The notes beneath the pieces are model-generated. The model saw only the letters and a program-made list of their open reading frames with translations. It was not told the origin of the DNA and did no database searches. Position numbers and translations under genes: made by a program. Positions 6,632 through 7,310 of a stretch of 7,310 bases of DNA are shown here, in pieces. Source of the DNA: an uncultured Oscillospiraceae bacterium (GTDB taxonomy: Bacteria; Bacillota_A; Clostridia; Oscillospirales; Oscillospiraceae). Each line of letters opens with the position of its first letter. The first letter of the stretch is position 1. The stretch lies in the NCBI GenBank assembly GCA_947631215.1, contig CANRKN010000101.1, positions 1 to 7,310 of the forward strand. Direction: 5' to 3'.

Positions 6632-7310
6632 GGTGCTTCCTCTTTTTGGGGATGGCGGCGATGAGCCGCTTGGTGTATTCGTCCTGGGGCGCGTTGAAGA
6701 TGGCGTCGGTGCTGCCCCGCTCCACGATCTGCCCCCGGTACATAACCGCCACCTGATCGCACAGCCGCCGCACCACGGACAGGTCATGGCTTATGAGCAG
6801 TATCGCCACGCCGAACTGTTCGCTCACATTACGCAAAAGCTCCAGTATCTGGGCCTGGACGGTCACATCCAGGGCCGTGGTGGGCTCGTCGCATATGAGC
6901 AATTTCGGGTGTATCACCATGGCGGAGGCGATGACGGCCCGCTGCCGCTGGCCGCCGGAGAGCTGATGGGGGTACTTCTCATAGGTCCGCTCCGGGTCGG
7001 GCAGACCCACCTGGTCCATGGCCTCCAGGGCCATGCGCCTGATCTCGGCGGCGGAGAGGTCGGTGTGGATGCGCAGCACCTCCTCCACCTGCCGGCCCAC
7101 CCGCATGAGGGGGTTTAAGCTGGTCATGGGCTCCTGGAACACCACGCCGATGTCCTTGCCCTGGACCGCGCGCAGCTCGTTCCGGGAGCAGGCTAAGAGG
7201 TCCCGGCCCTCGAAGAGGACCTGGCCGGTCATGTTCACGTTCCACCGCTCGATGAGGCCGGACAGGGCCATGGCGGTGACGGTCTTGCCGGAGCCGGACT
7301 CCCCCACCAG
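6624..7310 (-). CDS. Peptide/nickel-type ABC importer ATPase, OppD/DppD-like (N-terminus outside window)
   Basis: The frame is open to the right edge, where it reads [10 protein letters not shown], the Walker A motif. The true start and roughly 35-40 N-terminal residues therefore lie beyond 7310, and the GTG at 7307 is only an internal Val codon. Counting from that Val, landmarks are Walker A GESGSGKT (2-9), Q58 in [12 protein letters not shown], signature LSGGQRQR (116-123), Walker B LLICDEP (136-142), and the switch His in LISHDLSVV. The phrases [10 protein letters not shown] and [20 protein letters not shown] mark the OppD/DppD/NikD subunit. It would pair with the downstream OppF-like protein as the ATPase heterodimer beneath two permease subunits, whose genes are expected further upstream on this strand. 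The C-terminus ends at KKRKHHE shortly after the core domain, so the oligopeptide-transporter C-terminal extension is absent here too. Confidence 0.93.
   Translation of the reverse strand: MVGESGSGKTVTAMALSGLIERWNVNMTGQVLFEGRDLLACSRNELRAVQGKDIGVVFQEPMTSLNPLMRVGRQVEEVLRIHTDLSAAEIRRMALEAMDQVGLPDPERTYEKYPHQLSGGQRQRAVIASAMVIHPKLLICDEPTTALDVTVQAQILELLRNVSEQFGVAILLISHDLSVVRRLCDQVAVMYRGQIVERGSTDAIFNAPQDEYTKRLIAAIPKKRKHHE
6636..6643 (-). promoter_or_regulatory. Ribosome binding site for the OppF/DppF-like gene
   Basis: AGAGGAAG on the minus strand ends 4 nt before the ATG at 6631-6629 and lies inside the end of the upstream ATPase gene. It supports the short start over the longer open frame. Confidence 0.7.

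Noticed and set aside
6632..6787. A 52-codon N-terminal extension of the OppF-like protein in the same open frame.
   Set aside because: The extension is Arg/Ser/Pro/Cys-rich shadow sequence of the OppD-like gene, while the ATG at 6631 has its own ribosome binding site and begins a normal ABC N-terminus.

Overview
The window looks like chromosomal DNA of a high-GC gut clostridium, most likely Oscillospiraceae (the Flavonifractor, Intestinimonas or Oscillibacter neighbourhood). This is inferred from strong G/C third positions, AGGAG-type ribosome binding sites, a single-chain (alpha2-type) glycyl-tRNA synthetase, and palindromic intergenic repeats of a kind common in these genomes. No rRNA, tRNA, CRISPR array, transposase or phage gene was recognised.

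Left block (1-3650, + strand) reads as one transcription unit. It holds the 3' part of a YfbR-like HD-domain 5'-deoxynucleotidase, glycyl-tRNA synthetase, a small single-pass membrane protein starting 3 nt after the synthetase stop, and a 398-residue protein whose sequence follows glutamine-dependent NAD+ synthetase (NadE) from end to end. In that last protein the catalytic residues of both half-reactions are gone, together with several internal blocks. A strong intrinsic terminator closes the unit. This NadE-like apparent pseudoenzyme, with its membrane-protein neighbour, is the most unusual item in the window.

Middle block (3651-4950, + strand): a 12-TM major facilitator transporter of unknown substrate, with its own candidate promoter and a good ribosome binding site.

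Convergent junction (4951-5204): about 250 nt without a gene, made of two structured palindromic elements. The first is a 112-nt MITE-like element with imperfect terminal inverted repeats. The second is an element with two overlapping, partly incompatible stems. Both carry hairpins next to A/T runs positioned to terminate transcription, mostly for the minus-strand unit.

Right block (5205-7310, - strand) is the 3' end of a peptide/nickel-type (Opp/Dpp/Nik) ABC importer operon. Two ATPase subunits overlap by 8 nt, and the second overlaps sfsA, a PD-(D/E)XK-type nuclease gene, by 4 nt. The permease and binding-protein genes would lie beyond the right edge.
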